Shown in pieces: positions 1-7,774 of a stretch of 24,217 nucleotides of DNA; the first letter of the stretch is position 1, and each line of letters opens with the position of its first letter. Origin of the DNA: DASUFE01 sp036274675 (lineage in GTDB: Bacteria > Pseudomonadota > Gammaproteobacteria > HTCC5015). Location: NCBI GenBank assembly GCA_036274675.1, contig DASUFE010000056.1, positions 1 to 24,217 of the forward strand, given 5' to 3'. The notes beneath the pieces were generated by a model, which worked only from the letters and a program-made list of their open reading frames with translations, had not been told where the DNA came from and ran no database searches. The position numbers were made by a program, and so were the translations under genes.

Positions 1-1634
1 CTTTGCAGGATGTCGAGCGCGTCGAAATCATCCAGGGCAGCGGCAGCATACTCTACGGCGACCAGGCCGTGGGCGGCGTCATCAATATCATCACCCGGCG
101 GCCCGAAAAGTTCGTCGCCGAGGCCGCGCTGATAGCGGGCAGTTATGGCCGTGAAACGGCGCAGGCCTATGTAGCGAACGCCTTCGACAACGGTCTCGGC
201 TTCAGTATCTCGGCGGAGTCGCGCAGCGCGGACAATTACCGCGAGCACAACGAGATCGAATACTCGAACCTGTTCGCGCATATGGATTACGAGTACGGCG
301 GGAGCAGCAGGGTCTTCCTGGAACTGCAGGATGTCAGCGACGACCAGCAGAATCCCGGCGCGCTGTTCAGGGATGAACTCGAAACGGATCGCCGGCAGTC
401 GAACCCCGACTTCGCGAACGATTTCAACAATGTCGAGCACCGGGTTTCCCGTGCCGGCCTGGAGCAGGTGCTGTCGGAGCACTGGCGATTGCTGGCCGAG
501 TACACGGATCGCGATACCGACGGCGAGTTCGTATTGAGCTTCCGTGGTTTTGCCGCCGCGCCCGAACCGGCGAACCGCCAGGAGCGCTCCCTGAAGAGTT
601 TCACTCCGCGCCTGGCCGGGCGTTACGAGACGTCCAACGGCGCGCTGTTGCTGACCGCGGGCGCGGACCGTGAAGAAAGCGATTATTTCCTGGAAAGCCA
701 GCTCGGCACCCAGCAGAGCGACCAGCAGACCGGCAGCTATTATCTGCAGGCGATCCTGCCACTATTGCCCGCGGCGGATTTCGCGCTCGGTTTGCGCAAT
801 GCAAAAGTCGAGAACGAACTGGTGGACCGGCCTGTGTTTGGCCTGGGTGTGCCGGACGATGCGGATCTGGACGATGAAGTGTCCGTATTCAGCGTGGGCC
901 TGACGGTGGATGCCGGCGATTCGATGCGGCATTTTATCCGTTACGAGGAGAACTACCGTTTCCCCAAGGTCGACGAGCATACCAATTCACCGGTAGTTCC
1001 TTTCCCCGGAGGTTCTGGCGAACCGCTCGCCACCCAGACCGGCGAGTCGATCGAAATCGGCCTGGACTGGGCGCATGCCGGGCATAGCTGCGGACTCGCG
1101 CTGTACCGCCTGGACCTGGAAAATGAGATCAGCTTCGATCCGGTGCAGTTTCAGAATGTAAACATTGACTCGACCCGCCGCGAAGGGCTGGTTCTGAATG
1201 CCGGCTGGCAGCCGGTGGATGCCGTTCATATCGGTTTGAATTACAGCCATCTCGATGCTGAAATCCGGTCCGGCACTTTCGAGGGCAACCGTGTGCCCTT
1301 TACGGCTGAACGCACCGCCGGCCTGAATCTCGATTGGACTCCCGGCGAGCGCTGGCATCTGTATGCCGAGACTCTGTACACGAGCGACCGGCTGTACTCG
1401 GGGGATTTCGCGGCCGAATTGCCGGAACTCGAGGGTTATACGATCGCCAACGCGCTACTCGATTTCAGTTGGGAACGGTGGAAGCTGTCCTTGCGCATCA
1501 ATAACCTCACGGACGAACTTTACAGCGGATCGGGGGCGGCCTCCTTGGACTCCGCCAGCTTTATGACCGTAGAATCCTTTTACCCCGCGCCGGAGCGTAA
1601 CGGTTGGTTACAGCTGACTTATCGTACAGAATGA
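1..1634 (+). CDS. TonB-dependent outer-membrane receptor, 5' truncated (possibly BtuB-like)
   Basis: The open frame enters from outside the window, so signal peptide, TonB box and most of the plug are missing; 543 residues remain, starting with a Leu codon (ttg at 3). The first ~33 residues are the end of a plug domain (VERVEIIQGSGSILYGDQA, then GGVINIITRRP). The rest is a beta-barrel with alternating aromatic strands, a late NNLTDELY motif and a terminal strand GWLQLTYRTE. It lacks the usual C-terminal Phe. Such receptors import scarce ligands (siderophores, haem, cobalamin) across the outer membrane using TonB-ExbBD energy. The size, roughly 620-650 aa when complete, fits BtuB-like receptors. 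The downstream cobalamin adenosyltransferase makes a corrinoid ligand plausible, but this is inferred from context. Any riboswitch or Fur box would be upstream of the window. Confidence 0.9.
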   Translation, partial: LQDVERVEIIQGSGSILYGDQAVGGVINIITRRPEKFVAEAALIAGSYGRETAQAYVANAFDNGLGFSISAESRSADNYREHNEIEYSNLFAHMDYEYGGSSRVFLELQDVSDDQQNPGALFRDELETDRRQSNPDFANDFNNVEHRVSRAGLEQVLSEHWRLLAEYTDRDTDGEFVLSFRGFAAAPEPANRQERSLKSFTPRLAGRYETSNGALLLTAGADREESDYFLESQLGTQQSDQQTGSYYLQAILPLLPAADFALGLRNAKVENELVDRPVFGLGVPDDADLDDEVSVFSVGLTVDAGDSMRHFIRYEENYRFPKVDEHTNSPVVPFPGGSGEPLATQTGESIEIGLDWAHAGHSCGLALYRLDLENEISFDPVQFQNVNIDSTRREGLVLNAGWQPVDAVHIGLNYSHLDAEIRSGTFEGNRVPFTAERTAGLNLDWTPGERWHLYAETLYTSDRLYSGDFAAELPELEGYTIANALLDFSWERWKLSLRINNLTDELYSGSGAASLDSASFMTVESFYPAPERNGWLQLTYRTE

Positions 1635-1651
1635 AGGGCAATGGCAGTCAA

Positions 1652-1697
1652 CAGTTCCGGTTCTTTTTAGAGGTGCTGGCCCTGAGGGCCGGAACTG
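1652..1697. other. Nested inverted repeats downstream of the receptor gene
   Basis: A perfect 9-bp inverted repeat (CAGTTCCGG at 1652-1660, CCGGAACTG at 1689-1697) encloses a shorter hairpin (GGCCC at 1678-1682, GGGCC at 1686-1690). The two share bases, so they exclude each other. A TTCTTTTT run lies in the loop at 1661-1668. This could be an attenuator-like or terminator structure between receptor and NUDIX genes. No family is recognised. Confidence 0.4.
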
Positions 1698-1738
1698 CGT
1701 TAATCTAGCGACGGGCTTTCAATGCAGAGAATTCCGGT

Positions 1739-2269
1739 ATGTCCCGCAAGCCTTGTGCCGACAACCCCTATGACCTTGCCGCCTCGGTGCTGATCGTCGA
1801 CCGGGGCAGGGTGCTGTTCGCCAAACACCGCAAGATCGGGCAATGGGTTCCTGTCGGCGGGCACGTCGAACCCGGCGAGTTGCCGGAAGACGCGGCCGTC
1901 CGCGAAGCCTTTGAGGAATGCGGGCTGAAAGTGCGGCTGCACGGCGAACGCGCACTGGGAGACAGCGAACACTATCGCAGCCTGCTCAGACCGGCGTTCA
2001 TGGATCTGCATCACGTGCTGGGTGATCACTGGCACCTGGGGATGATTTATTTCGCCACCGTCGCCGGCGGCGAACTCCGCCTGTGCGAGCGCGAACATGA
2101 AGATTTGCGTTGGTTCTCTCCAGTGGAACTGGCGGATCCGCGCTGGAGTATCTCGCAGGCCTTGCAATACTATGCGCAAGAGGCGCTGCGATCTTGCAGT
2201 GACCGGGAGGCTGGTTCCCGCATGAGCAGAGTTGATGAGCAGTGTTTGAGCCGGAATTTAGATAAATAG
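1739..2269 (+). CDS. NUDIX hydrolase
   Basis: This is a 176-aa cytosolic protein with a complete NUDIX box at residues 41-63: G41, E47, then R55-E56 and E59-E60-C61-G62-L63, matching GX5EX7REUXEEXGU. NUDIX enzymes hydrolyse nucleoside diphosphates linked to another moiety, using the paired Glu residues to bind Mg2+. The region before the box (WVPVGGHVEPGE) is typical of the small single-domain members. The last ~25 residues are polar and look like a poorly conserved tail. The substrate cannot be read from sequence. It lies between a TonB receptor and a cobalamin adenosyltransferase on the same strand, with ~100 bp gaps on each side, so it could be co-transcribed, but a corrinoid role is not shown. 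Confidence 0.88.
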   Translation: MSRKPCADNPYDLAASVLIVDRGRVLFAKHRKIGQWVPVGGHVEPGELPEDAAVREAFEECGLKVRLHGERALGDSEHYRSLLRPAFMDLHHVLGDHWHLGMIYFATVAGGELRLCEREHEDLRWFSPVELADPRWSISQALQYYAQEALRSCSDREAGSRMSRVDEQCLSRNLDK

Positions 2270-2359
2270 ACTAATGAGAGGCAAGGGACGTGTTATTCCG
2301 TGGATATTTTCGCATCACGCGGCGGTTTGCCCGGTCAACCGCGGCGCCGGTGAACTGCA

Positions 2360-2926
2360 ATGGTTAATCGCCTGACAAAAATCTACACCCGCACCGGCGA
2401 TGATGGCACCACCGGTACCGTCGATGGTCGACGCGTCGCTAAGGATACGGCGCTGATCGAGGCGTTCGGCACGCTGGATGAGCTGAACAGTTATTTGGGC
2501 CTGCTGCTGGCTTCGGGCTTGCCTGAAGATGCGGCTGAGGTTTTGCGGAGAGTCCAGCACTGGCTGTTCAATATCGGCGCCGAAGCCGCCGGCTCCAGGA
2601 ATTACCGCTTGCCCGCCGGCGCGGTGACGGAACTGGAGGCGGCGCTGGACCGCTACAATGCCGGTCTGCCGCCGTTAAAGGAATTTATTCTGCCCGGCGG
2701 CAGCCATAACGCCGCGCTGTGCCATGTCGCGAGGACGGTCTGCCGCCGCGCGGAGCGGCGGCTGCTCAGCTGGCTGACCGGGAACCCGGACGCCAATCCG
2801 GAATTACTGAAATACCTCAACCGCCTGTCGGATCTGCTGTTCGTGCTGGCCCGGGTTCTGCTGCGGGCGGAAGGCGGCGGGGAGGTGTATTGGTCTAATC
2901 CTCTCAAGGATAAGGACGGTCAATAA
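2360..2926 (+). CDS. pduO: Cob(I)alamin (cob(I)yrinic acid a,c-diamide) adenosyltransferase, PduO type
   Basis: A 188-aa enzyme that transfers the adenosyl group of ATP to cob(I)alamin, giving coenzyme B12 (EC 2.5.1.17). The PduO-family marks are all present: the N-terminal ATP-binding YTRTGDDGTTGT (residues 9-20), GTLDELNSYLG, FILPGGS, ARTVCRRAERR and the C-terminal YLNRLSDLLFVLAR helix. Length is normal for the family (about 185-200). The ATG at 2360 gives the usual short lead before the TRTGDDG loop. The enzyme is cytosolic and trimeric in characterised members. The next gene, 112 bp on, encodes a small membrane protein; with the TonB receptor upstream this looks like a corrinoid salvage cluster. 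Confidence 0.93.
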   Translation: MVNRLTKIYTRTGDDGTTGTVDGRRVAKDTALIEAFGTLDELNSYLGLLLASGLPEDAAEVLRRVQHWLFNIGAEAAGSRNYRLPAGAVTELEAALDRYNAGLPPLKEFILPGGSHNAALCHVARTVCRRAERRLLSWLTGNPDANPELLKYLNRLSDLLFVLARVLLRAEGGGEVYWSNPLKDKDGQ

Positions 2927-3038
2927 TCAAGTTGGTATTTATAATCTCCGCTCCAGAGTAAAAAGCGCTGTCTCCGATGTACGTAAAAAACACTTTTCCG
3001 GGTTATACTGCCGCTTCGGACAGCAGAGGATTCTGATT

Positions 3039-3560
3039 ATGAAATCACGCCTACTCGCACTCATTGCAACCGTATCTGCACTGGCCCTGTACCGTGTTTT
3101 TCCGCATCCCGCGAATTTCACGCCGGTAATGGCCGTCGCGCTGTTTGCGGGCGCCAAATCTGATGATATCCGGGTCGCTTTTCTGCTGCCCTTGATGGCC
3201 ATGCTGTTGTCCGATCTGGTTCTCGGTTTTCATTCGACGATGCCTTTTGTTTATGCGGGCATGGCGCTGGTGGTGACACTGGGCCTGTTGCTACGCAGAC
3301 GCCCCGGATTCATTCCGGTGGCGGGGGCGACGCTCGCCGGCTCGCTCGGTTTCTTTGCGGTAACCAATTTCGGCGCCTGGTTGCACAGCCCTGAACTTTA
3401 TTCGCGGAACTGGTCCGGACTTGTTGCCGCCTATGTAGCGGCAATACCGTTTTACCAGAACAGTCTCTTGGCGGATGCCGTATTCGCCGTGCTGCTGTTC
3501 GGTGGTTGGGCGCTGGCCGAACGTACAACTCCGAAGATGGTCAGGCCACGTACGCTCTGA
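3039..3560 (+). CDS. Small polytopic membrane protein, DUF6580-like
   Basis: A 173-aa, very hydrophobic protein with about six membrane segments (approx. residues 3-20, 27-40, 45-64, 69-86, 93-113 and 142-161). Conserved-looking blocks are FPHPANFTPVMAVALFAGA near residues 21-39, the PLMAMLLSDLVLGFH stretch at 51-65 and TNFGAWL at 109-115, a pattern I associate with the DUF6580 family of ECF S-component-like proteins. The position after a cobalamin adenosyltransferase suggests transport of a corrinoid, its precursor or cobalt across the inner membrane, but this is inference. It contains no cysteine, so it is not the Cys-dependent BtuM cobalamin transporter. No energising ATPase is encoded nearby. 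Confidence 0.7.
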   Translation: MKSRLLALIATVSALALYRVFPHPANFTPVMAVALFAGAKSDDIRVAFLLPLMAMLLSDLVLGFHSTMPFVYAGMALVVTLGLLLRRRPGFIPVAGATLAGSLGFFAVTNFGAWLHSPELYSRNWSGLVAAYVAAIPFYQNSLLADAVFAVLLFGGWALAERTTPKMVRPRTL

Positions 3561-3685
3561 CTCTTTAGGCTGAACTTTAATCCTTTCCACAGGATCGTAT
3601 TTTCCGAATTGTGAGTTAACTCCCAGTCGCCTGGCGTTAATCCCCAATACAATCCATCCCACTCTCAATTCAGAGGAATGACTCA

Positions 3686-4369
3686 ATGATGATGACTAAA
3701 CACGGATTCATGGTATGCATGGTCGCCATGGTGCTGGCATTATCCGCCTGCGCCACCATGGATCCCTATACCGGAGAAAAGAAAACCTCTTCATCCACCA
3801 AAGGCGCCAGCATCGGCGCCGTAGTCGGCGCCGTGGTCGGCATCGCGACTTCGCATGACAAGAAAGAGCGCAAGGAGCGCGCCCTGAAGGGCGCCGGCAT
3901 CGGCGCGATTACCGGCGGCAGTGTCGGCTATTACATGGACGTGCAGGAAGCCAAACTGCGCCAGAAGCTCAACAAGACGGGCGTCAGCGTCACGCGCGAC
4001 GGTGACAACCTGATCCTGAACATGCCGAGCAGTATCACCTTCCCGGTGAATCAATCCACCCTGAAACCCGATTTCGTCGATGTACTGGATTCCGTGGCTG
4101 AGGTGTTGAAGGAATATAAGTCGACCATGATCGAGGTCGCCGGCCATACCGATAGCACGGGAACCGATTCCTATAACCAGCTGTTGTCACAGTCGCGCGC
4201 CCAGGCGGTAAGCGACGAACTGGTGAAGCACGGTGTGCAGGCGGTGCGGATCGATACCGTGGGCTACGGCGAGACGAGACCGATTGCGAGCAACGACAAC
4301 GAGCCGGGCCGCCAGCAGAACCGCCGGGTGGAGTTGACCCTGTTGCCGCTGGTGCAAGAGAAAAGCTAA
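3686..4369 (+). CDS. OmpA-family glycine-zipper lipoprotein (YiaD-like)
   Basis: A 227-aa outer-membrane lipoprotein. A lipoprotein signal peptide ends in lipobox L19-S20-A21-C22, so Cys22 should be lipidated. A glycine-zipper region follows (about 40-82: GASIGAVVGAVVGIA, then GAGIGAITGGSVGYY). The C-terminal half is an OmpA-like peptidoglycan-binding domain with AGHTDSTGTDSYN, the LSQSRAQAV helix and GYGETRPIASN. Size and order match E. coli YiaD-like proteins. It probably tethers the outer membrane to peptidoglycan. Three ATGs stand in tandem (3686, 3689, 3692); GAGGA at 3673-3677 is 8 nt from the first and supports it. The gene is monocistronic and ends at a clear terminator. Confidence 0.92.
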   Translation: MMMTKHGFMVCMVAMVLALSACATMDPYTGEKKTSSSTKGASIGAVVGAVVGIATSHDKKERKERALKGAGIGAITGGSVGYYMDVQEAKLRQKLNKTGVSVTRDGDNLILNMPSSITFPVNQSTLKPDFVDVLDSVAEVLKEYKSTMIEVAGHTDSTGTDSYNQLLSQSRAQAVSDELVKHGVQAVRIDTVGYGETRPIASNDNEPGRQQNRRVELTLLPLVQEKS

Positions 4370-4392
4370 GGTCGCTTTAAGACAATGCGATG

Positions 4393-4423
4393 AAAAAAGC
4401 CGGGCTTGCCCCGGCTTTTTTTT
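4393..4423. terminator. Bidirectional Rho-independent terminator
   Basis: An A6 run, GCCGGG, a CTTGC loop, CCCGGC and a T8 run form a stem with oligo-A on one side and oligo-T on the other. It works in either direction, between the converging OmpA-family gene (+) and cysG (-), and ends 2 bases before the cysG stop. Confidence 0.92.
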
Positions 4424-4425
4424 AT

Positions 4426-5841
4426 TTAAACCGGGTTGGCTCCTTGTTGAATCCAGTCCAGCTTGTTGCGCAGCGTGACGACGTGGCCGACGATGATCAG
4501 TGCCGGGGTGTCGATATGCGCCGCTTCGGCGATTTGCGGCAGAGTACCGATGGTTCCGCTGAGTACGCGCTGCTCGGGGCGGGTACCGTGTTCCACAATG
4601 GCGGCCGGCATGTCTGCGGCCATCCCATGCGCCTGCAACTGGCGGCTGATCAGGGGCAGTGTCTTGAAACCCATGTAAAACACGACCGTCTGGTTCGGTC
4701 GTACCAGCGCGGGCCAGTCCAGGCCGTCCAGTACGAATTCGCCTTCGCGCTTGAGGTGCCCGGTTACGAACAGAAGTGATTGCGCGTGATCGCGGTGCGT
4801 CAGGGGAATGCCGGCATAGGCGGCGCAGCCGCTGGCCGCGGTAATGCCAGGCACCACCTGGAATGGAATGCCCGCTTCGGCCAGGGTTTCCAGCTCTTCG
4901 CCGCCGCGTCCGAAGATGAAGGGATCCCCGCCCTTGAGCCGGCATACACGTTTACCGGCGCGCGCGTATTCGACCATCAGAGCGTTAATTTCGGATTGCA
5001 CGGTGCTGTGAATCTTGCAGCGCTTGCCGACATAGATTTTTTCAGCATCGCGTCGCGCCAAGGCGAGTATCTCATCGGGCACCAAGTAATCGTGGAGCAC
5101 GATATCCGCCTGTTGCAGCAGGCGCAGCGCTTTAAAACTCAGCAGATCGGGATCGCCGGGACCGGCGCCTACCAGGTAAACTTCGCCTTGGGCGGTTTCA
5201 AGACCGCTCCGCGTTTTCTCCAGATGCCGCCGCAGAATGGCCAGGCCCTGTTCCTCGGAAGCATCCAGCAACCAGTTTTCCACCCTGCCGCCGAAAACGC
5301 TTTCCCAGAACCGGCGCCGCGCGTCGAGCGCGGGCAACTGCTGCTTAAGTTCCTGGCGGAACCGTCCGCCGAGCGCGGCCAGACGCGCGTATCCGGCGGG
5401 AATCCAGCTTTCAAGTTTCTGCCGCAGCTTGCGCGCCAGCACGGGGGCGCTGCCATTGCTGCCGACCGCGATCAGGAGCGGCGAGCGATCGACGATGGCC
5501 GGAAAAATAACGCTGCACAGTTCCGGCCGGTCCACCACATTGACCGGAATATTGCGCGCCGTCGCCAGTTCAGAAACCAAATGGTTGACCCCGGCGTCGT
5601 CCGTCGCCGCAATGACCAATGCTTTGTGCTCGAGCATTTCCTGCGTAAATTTATCGGCGAGCTGGCGGATGCGCTTTATATCGACCAGATTGCGCACTCC
5701 GGGATGTAATTCCGGCGCTACGACACTGACCGCCGCACCCGCTTCCAGCAGCAATTCGATCTTGCGCAGAGCGACGGTACCCCCGCCCACCACCAGGCAT
5801 TCACGATCACGGAGTTTCAGGAATAGCGGCAGCAAGTCCAT
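4426..5841 (-). CDS. cysG: Siroheme synthase, trifunctional CysG
   Basis: A 471-aa fusion that makes siroheme from uroporphyrinogen III. The N-terminal precorrin-2 dehydrogenase/sirohydrochlorin ferrochelatase half has a Rossmann loop CLVVGGGTVALRK (15-27), Asp104 in NVVDRPE and Ser128 in AVGSNGSAPVLAR, both aligned with the key residues of Salmonella CysG. The C-terminal uroporphyrinogen-III methyltransferase half starts at LVGAGPGDPDLLS (223-235) and has RLKGGDPFIFGRGGEE, VVPGITAASG and GIPLTHRDHAQS. Length is close to E. coli CysG (457). Siroheme is the cofactor of the CysI reductase encoded nearby. It lies 18 nt behind cysH on the same strand, an evident two-gene operon. Confidence 0.97.
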   Translation of the reverse strand: MDLLPLFLKLRDRECLVVGGGTVALRKIELLLEAGAAVSVVAPELHPGVRNLVDIKRIRQLADKFTQEMLEHKALVIAATDDAGVNHLVSELATARNIPVNVVDRPELCSVIFPAIVDRSPLLIAVGSNGSAPVLARKLRQKLESWIPAGYARLAALGGRFRQELKQQLPALDARRRFWESVFGGRVENWLLDASEEQGLAILRRHLEKTRSGLETAQGEVYLVGAGPGDPDLLSFKALRLLQQADIVLHDYLVPDEILALARRDAEKIYVGKRCKIHSTVQSEINALMVEYARAGKRVCRLKGGDPFIFGRGGEELETLAEAGIPFQVVPGITAASGCAAYAGIPLTHRDHAQSLLFVTGHLKREGEFVLDGLDWPALVRPNQTVVFYMGFKTLPLISRQLQAHGMAADMPAAIVEHGTRPEQRVLSGTIGTLPQIAEAAHIDTPALIIVGHVVTLRNKLDWIQQGANPV

Positions 5842-5859
5842 GCGGTTCCCGGATAATGA

Positions 5860-6582
5860 TCAACCGCGGCGCGGCAGCGGGCTGACCGTGCCGGGGTTAA
5901 GCCCGCATTCCTTGGACTCGGGATTTTCCCACCACCAGCGGCCCGCGCGGATATCCTCGCCTTTGGTGATGGCGCGTGTGCAGGGTGCGCAGCCGATGCT
6001 CGGATAGTGCCGGTCATGCAGGGCGTTATACGGCACTTCGCAGGTTCTTATGTATGCCCACACATCCTGTTCTTCCCAGTCGTAGAGAGGGTTGGCCTTG
6101 TCCAGGTTAAAGGTATGGTCGTACTCGACGGGTTCCAGCGCGGTACGGGTCACTGACTGGCTGCGGCGCTGTCCTGTAATCCAGGCGTCCTGACCGGCGA
6201 GGGCGCGCTTCAAGGGTTCGACCTTGCGAATCCGGCAGCATTCCTTGCGCATCTCCACACTGTTGTAGAAAGCATTGATGCCGTTTTCCCGCACGAAATT
6301 CTCGATGGCGGCGGTGTCGGGATAATATAGCTTTATACGGTACCTGTATTTTTCCTCCAGTCGCTGCATCAGGGCATAGGTCTCTTCGGGCAAACGTCCA
6401 GTATCCAGGCTGAAAATACCGATACCCGGGAATTCCTTAAGAATAAGGTCCGTCAGCACCATGTCTTCCGCTCCCATACTGTTGGCAAAGACAATGTTCT
6501 TGTGTCCGGCGGACAATTGACGGAGTACGGCCCTGGCGGATTCAATCCTTGCGGAAAGCGCTGGCGTGACGGCTTGGCTCAT
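5860..6582 (-). CDS. cysH: Assimilatory adenylyl-sulfate (APS) reductase, [4Fe-4S] type
   Basis: A 240-aa thioredoxin-dependent reductase that converts activated sulfate to sulfite. Cys115-Cys116 (RKECCRIRKVEPL) and Cys198/Cys201 (GCAPCTR) are the four [4Fe-4S] ligands that distinguish APS reductases (EC 1.8.4.10) from the cluster-free PAPS reductases of enterics. Catalytic Cys226 sits in ECGLN near the C-terminus. Other family marks are FANSMGAEDMVL (residues 32-43), SLDTGRLPEET and TGQRRSQSVTR. The start at 6582 has an AGGA-type ribosome site 5-10 nt upstream. It is the first gene of cysH-cysG and is divergent from cysB, the expected activator. Confidence 0.95.
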   Translation of the reverse strand: MSQAVTPALSARIESARAVLRQLSAGHKNIVFANSMGAEDMVLTDLILKEFPGIGIFSLDTGRLPEETYALMQRLEEKYRYRIKLYYPDTAAIENFVRENGINAFYNSVEMRKECCRIRKVEPLKRALAGQDAWITGQRRSQSVTRTALEPVEYDHTFNLDKANPLYDWEEQDVWAYIRTCEVPYNALHDRHYPSIGCAPCTRAITKGEDIRAGRWWWENPESKECGLNPGTVSPLPRRG

Positions 6583-6802
6583 GTGTAATCCTTGGTTGGA
6601 CGGATATCCCTGAAAACTAAAGAAAAAATCGGTCTGATACAGAGTGGCCGTACTTTACTACAGTGCTTTCATACCGGAAAAGAATATTTGTTTATTTTTT
6701 AATTGCCGGACTGAATATATACTCATATCAAATGACCCCAAAAGATAAATAACCCATAAAGATGGCTGACCAAGCAGTCATCGGATTCCGGGAGGGCAAA
6801 AA
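6583..6802. promoter_or_regulatory. Divergent cysH / cysB control region
   Basis: This 220-bp gap separates two divergent genes and is much more AT-rich than its surroundings (e.g. 6681-6735). TATACT at 6718-6723 could serve as a -10 for cysB but has no good -35 at the right distance, as is common for activated promoters. GGGAGG at 6790-6795 is the cysB ribosome site. CysB binding here (activating cysH, repressing itself) is likely from family knowledge; no specific site is claimed. Confidence 0.55.
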
Positions 6803-7774
6803 ATGAAACTGCAGCAGCTCCGTTTTTTGTCGGCGATCGCCAAGCACAATCTCAATATTTCATCCGCGGCAGAGAATCTGCACACCTCGCAGCCGGGTGT
6901 CAGCAAGCAAATCAAGTTGCTGGAAGACGAGTTGGGCGTCGAACTCTTCACCCGCAGCGGCAAACACCTGACCCAGATTACACCGGTCGGACGCAAGGTT
7001 ATCGCCCATGCCGATGTCATTCTCAAGGAGGTCGGCAATATCAAGCGACTGGCGGAAGAGTACCGGGATGACCGTAAGGGTACGCTGGATATCGCTACTA
7101 CGCATACCCAGGCGCGTTATGTCTTGCCCCCCGTGATCGAAGCGTTTCGCAAGCAATATCCGCAGGTGGATCTGCATCTGCACCAGGGTACGCCGCGGCT
7201 GATTTCCGAGATGGCGGTATCGGGCGAGGTGGAATTCGCAATCGCCACTGAAGCAATCGCCCAGTACAGCGACCTTATCATGATGCCGTGCTACAGCTGG
7301 AACCGCTGTATTGTCGTGCAATCCGGACATCCTCTGGCGGCGGTCGCGAAGCCCACGCTCGAGGAGTTGGCGAAATATCCTATCGTCACTTATGTGAAGG
7401 GCCTGACCGGACGCGGCCAGATGGACCGTGCCTTCGAGCAGGCGGGGCTGCGGCCTAATCTTGTTTTCACTGCGACCGATGCCGATGTCATCAAGACCTA
7501 TGTGCGGTTGGGGCTCGGTGTCGGTCTGATCGCGCGCATGGCCTATGTGCCGGAACAGGACGGCGATCTCGTCAAACTGGACGCCGGCCACCTGTTCCAG
7601 TCCAGCGTCACTAAAATCGCGTTCCGCCGCGGGATGTTCCTGCGGGGGTATATGTACCGGTTCATGGAGCTGTTTGCCGCGCATCTTAACCGCGATGCGG
7701 TCGATAAGATCGTGGTCTCCGGCCAGGAGGAAGCCGACGCCATGTTCAAGGGAGTCTCGCTGCCGGAGCGCTAG
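6803..7774 (+). CDS. cysB: LysR-family sulfur regulator CysB
   Basis: A 323-aa transcription factor, within one residue of E. coli CysB (324). An N-terminal winged helix-turn-helix (about residues 1-60: MKLQQLRFLSAIAKH, SAAENLHTSQPGVSKQIK) is followed by a LysR substrate domain. TTHTQARYVLPP (99-110) is the CysB signature that helps bind sulfate/thiosulfate or the inducer O-/N-acetylserine. It activates sulfate-assimilation genes under sulfur limitation. It diverges from cysH. Its stop codon overlaps that of the convergent membrane-protein gene within CTAG at 7771-7774. Confidence 0.96.
   Translation: MKLQQLRFLSAIAKHNLNISSAAENLHTSQPGVSKQIKLLEDELGVELFTRSGKHLTQITPVGRKVIAHADVILKEVGNIKRLAEEYRDDRKGTLDIATTHTQARYVLPPVIEAFRKQYPQVDLHLHQGTPRLISEMAVSGEVEFAIATEAIAQYSDLIMMPCYSWNRCIVVQSGHPLAAVAKPTLEELAKYPIVTYVKGLTGRGQMDRAFEQAGLRPNLVFTATDADVIKTYVRLGLGVGLIARMAYVPEQDGDLVKLDAGHLFQSSVTKIAFRRGMFLRGYMYRFMELFAAHLNRDAVDKIVVSGQEEADAMFKGVSLPER

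Noticed and set aside
2270..3038. Cobalamin riboswitch near the pduO gene
   Set aside because: No B12-box-like GCCACTG or surrounding folds were seen in the gaps at 2270-2359 or 2927-3038; a riboswitch, if any, would be upstream of the window.
4780..5709. 309-codon plus-strand open frame opposite cysG
   Set aside because: CysG is complete on the other strand with its catalytic residues; this frame has no recognisable domain.
5860..6582. Naming CysH a PAPS reductase
   Set aside because: The Cys115-Cys116 and Cys198/Cys201 pairs are cluster ligands of APS reductases and are absent in classical PAPS reductases.
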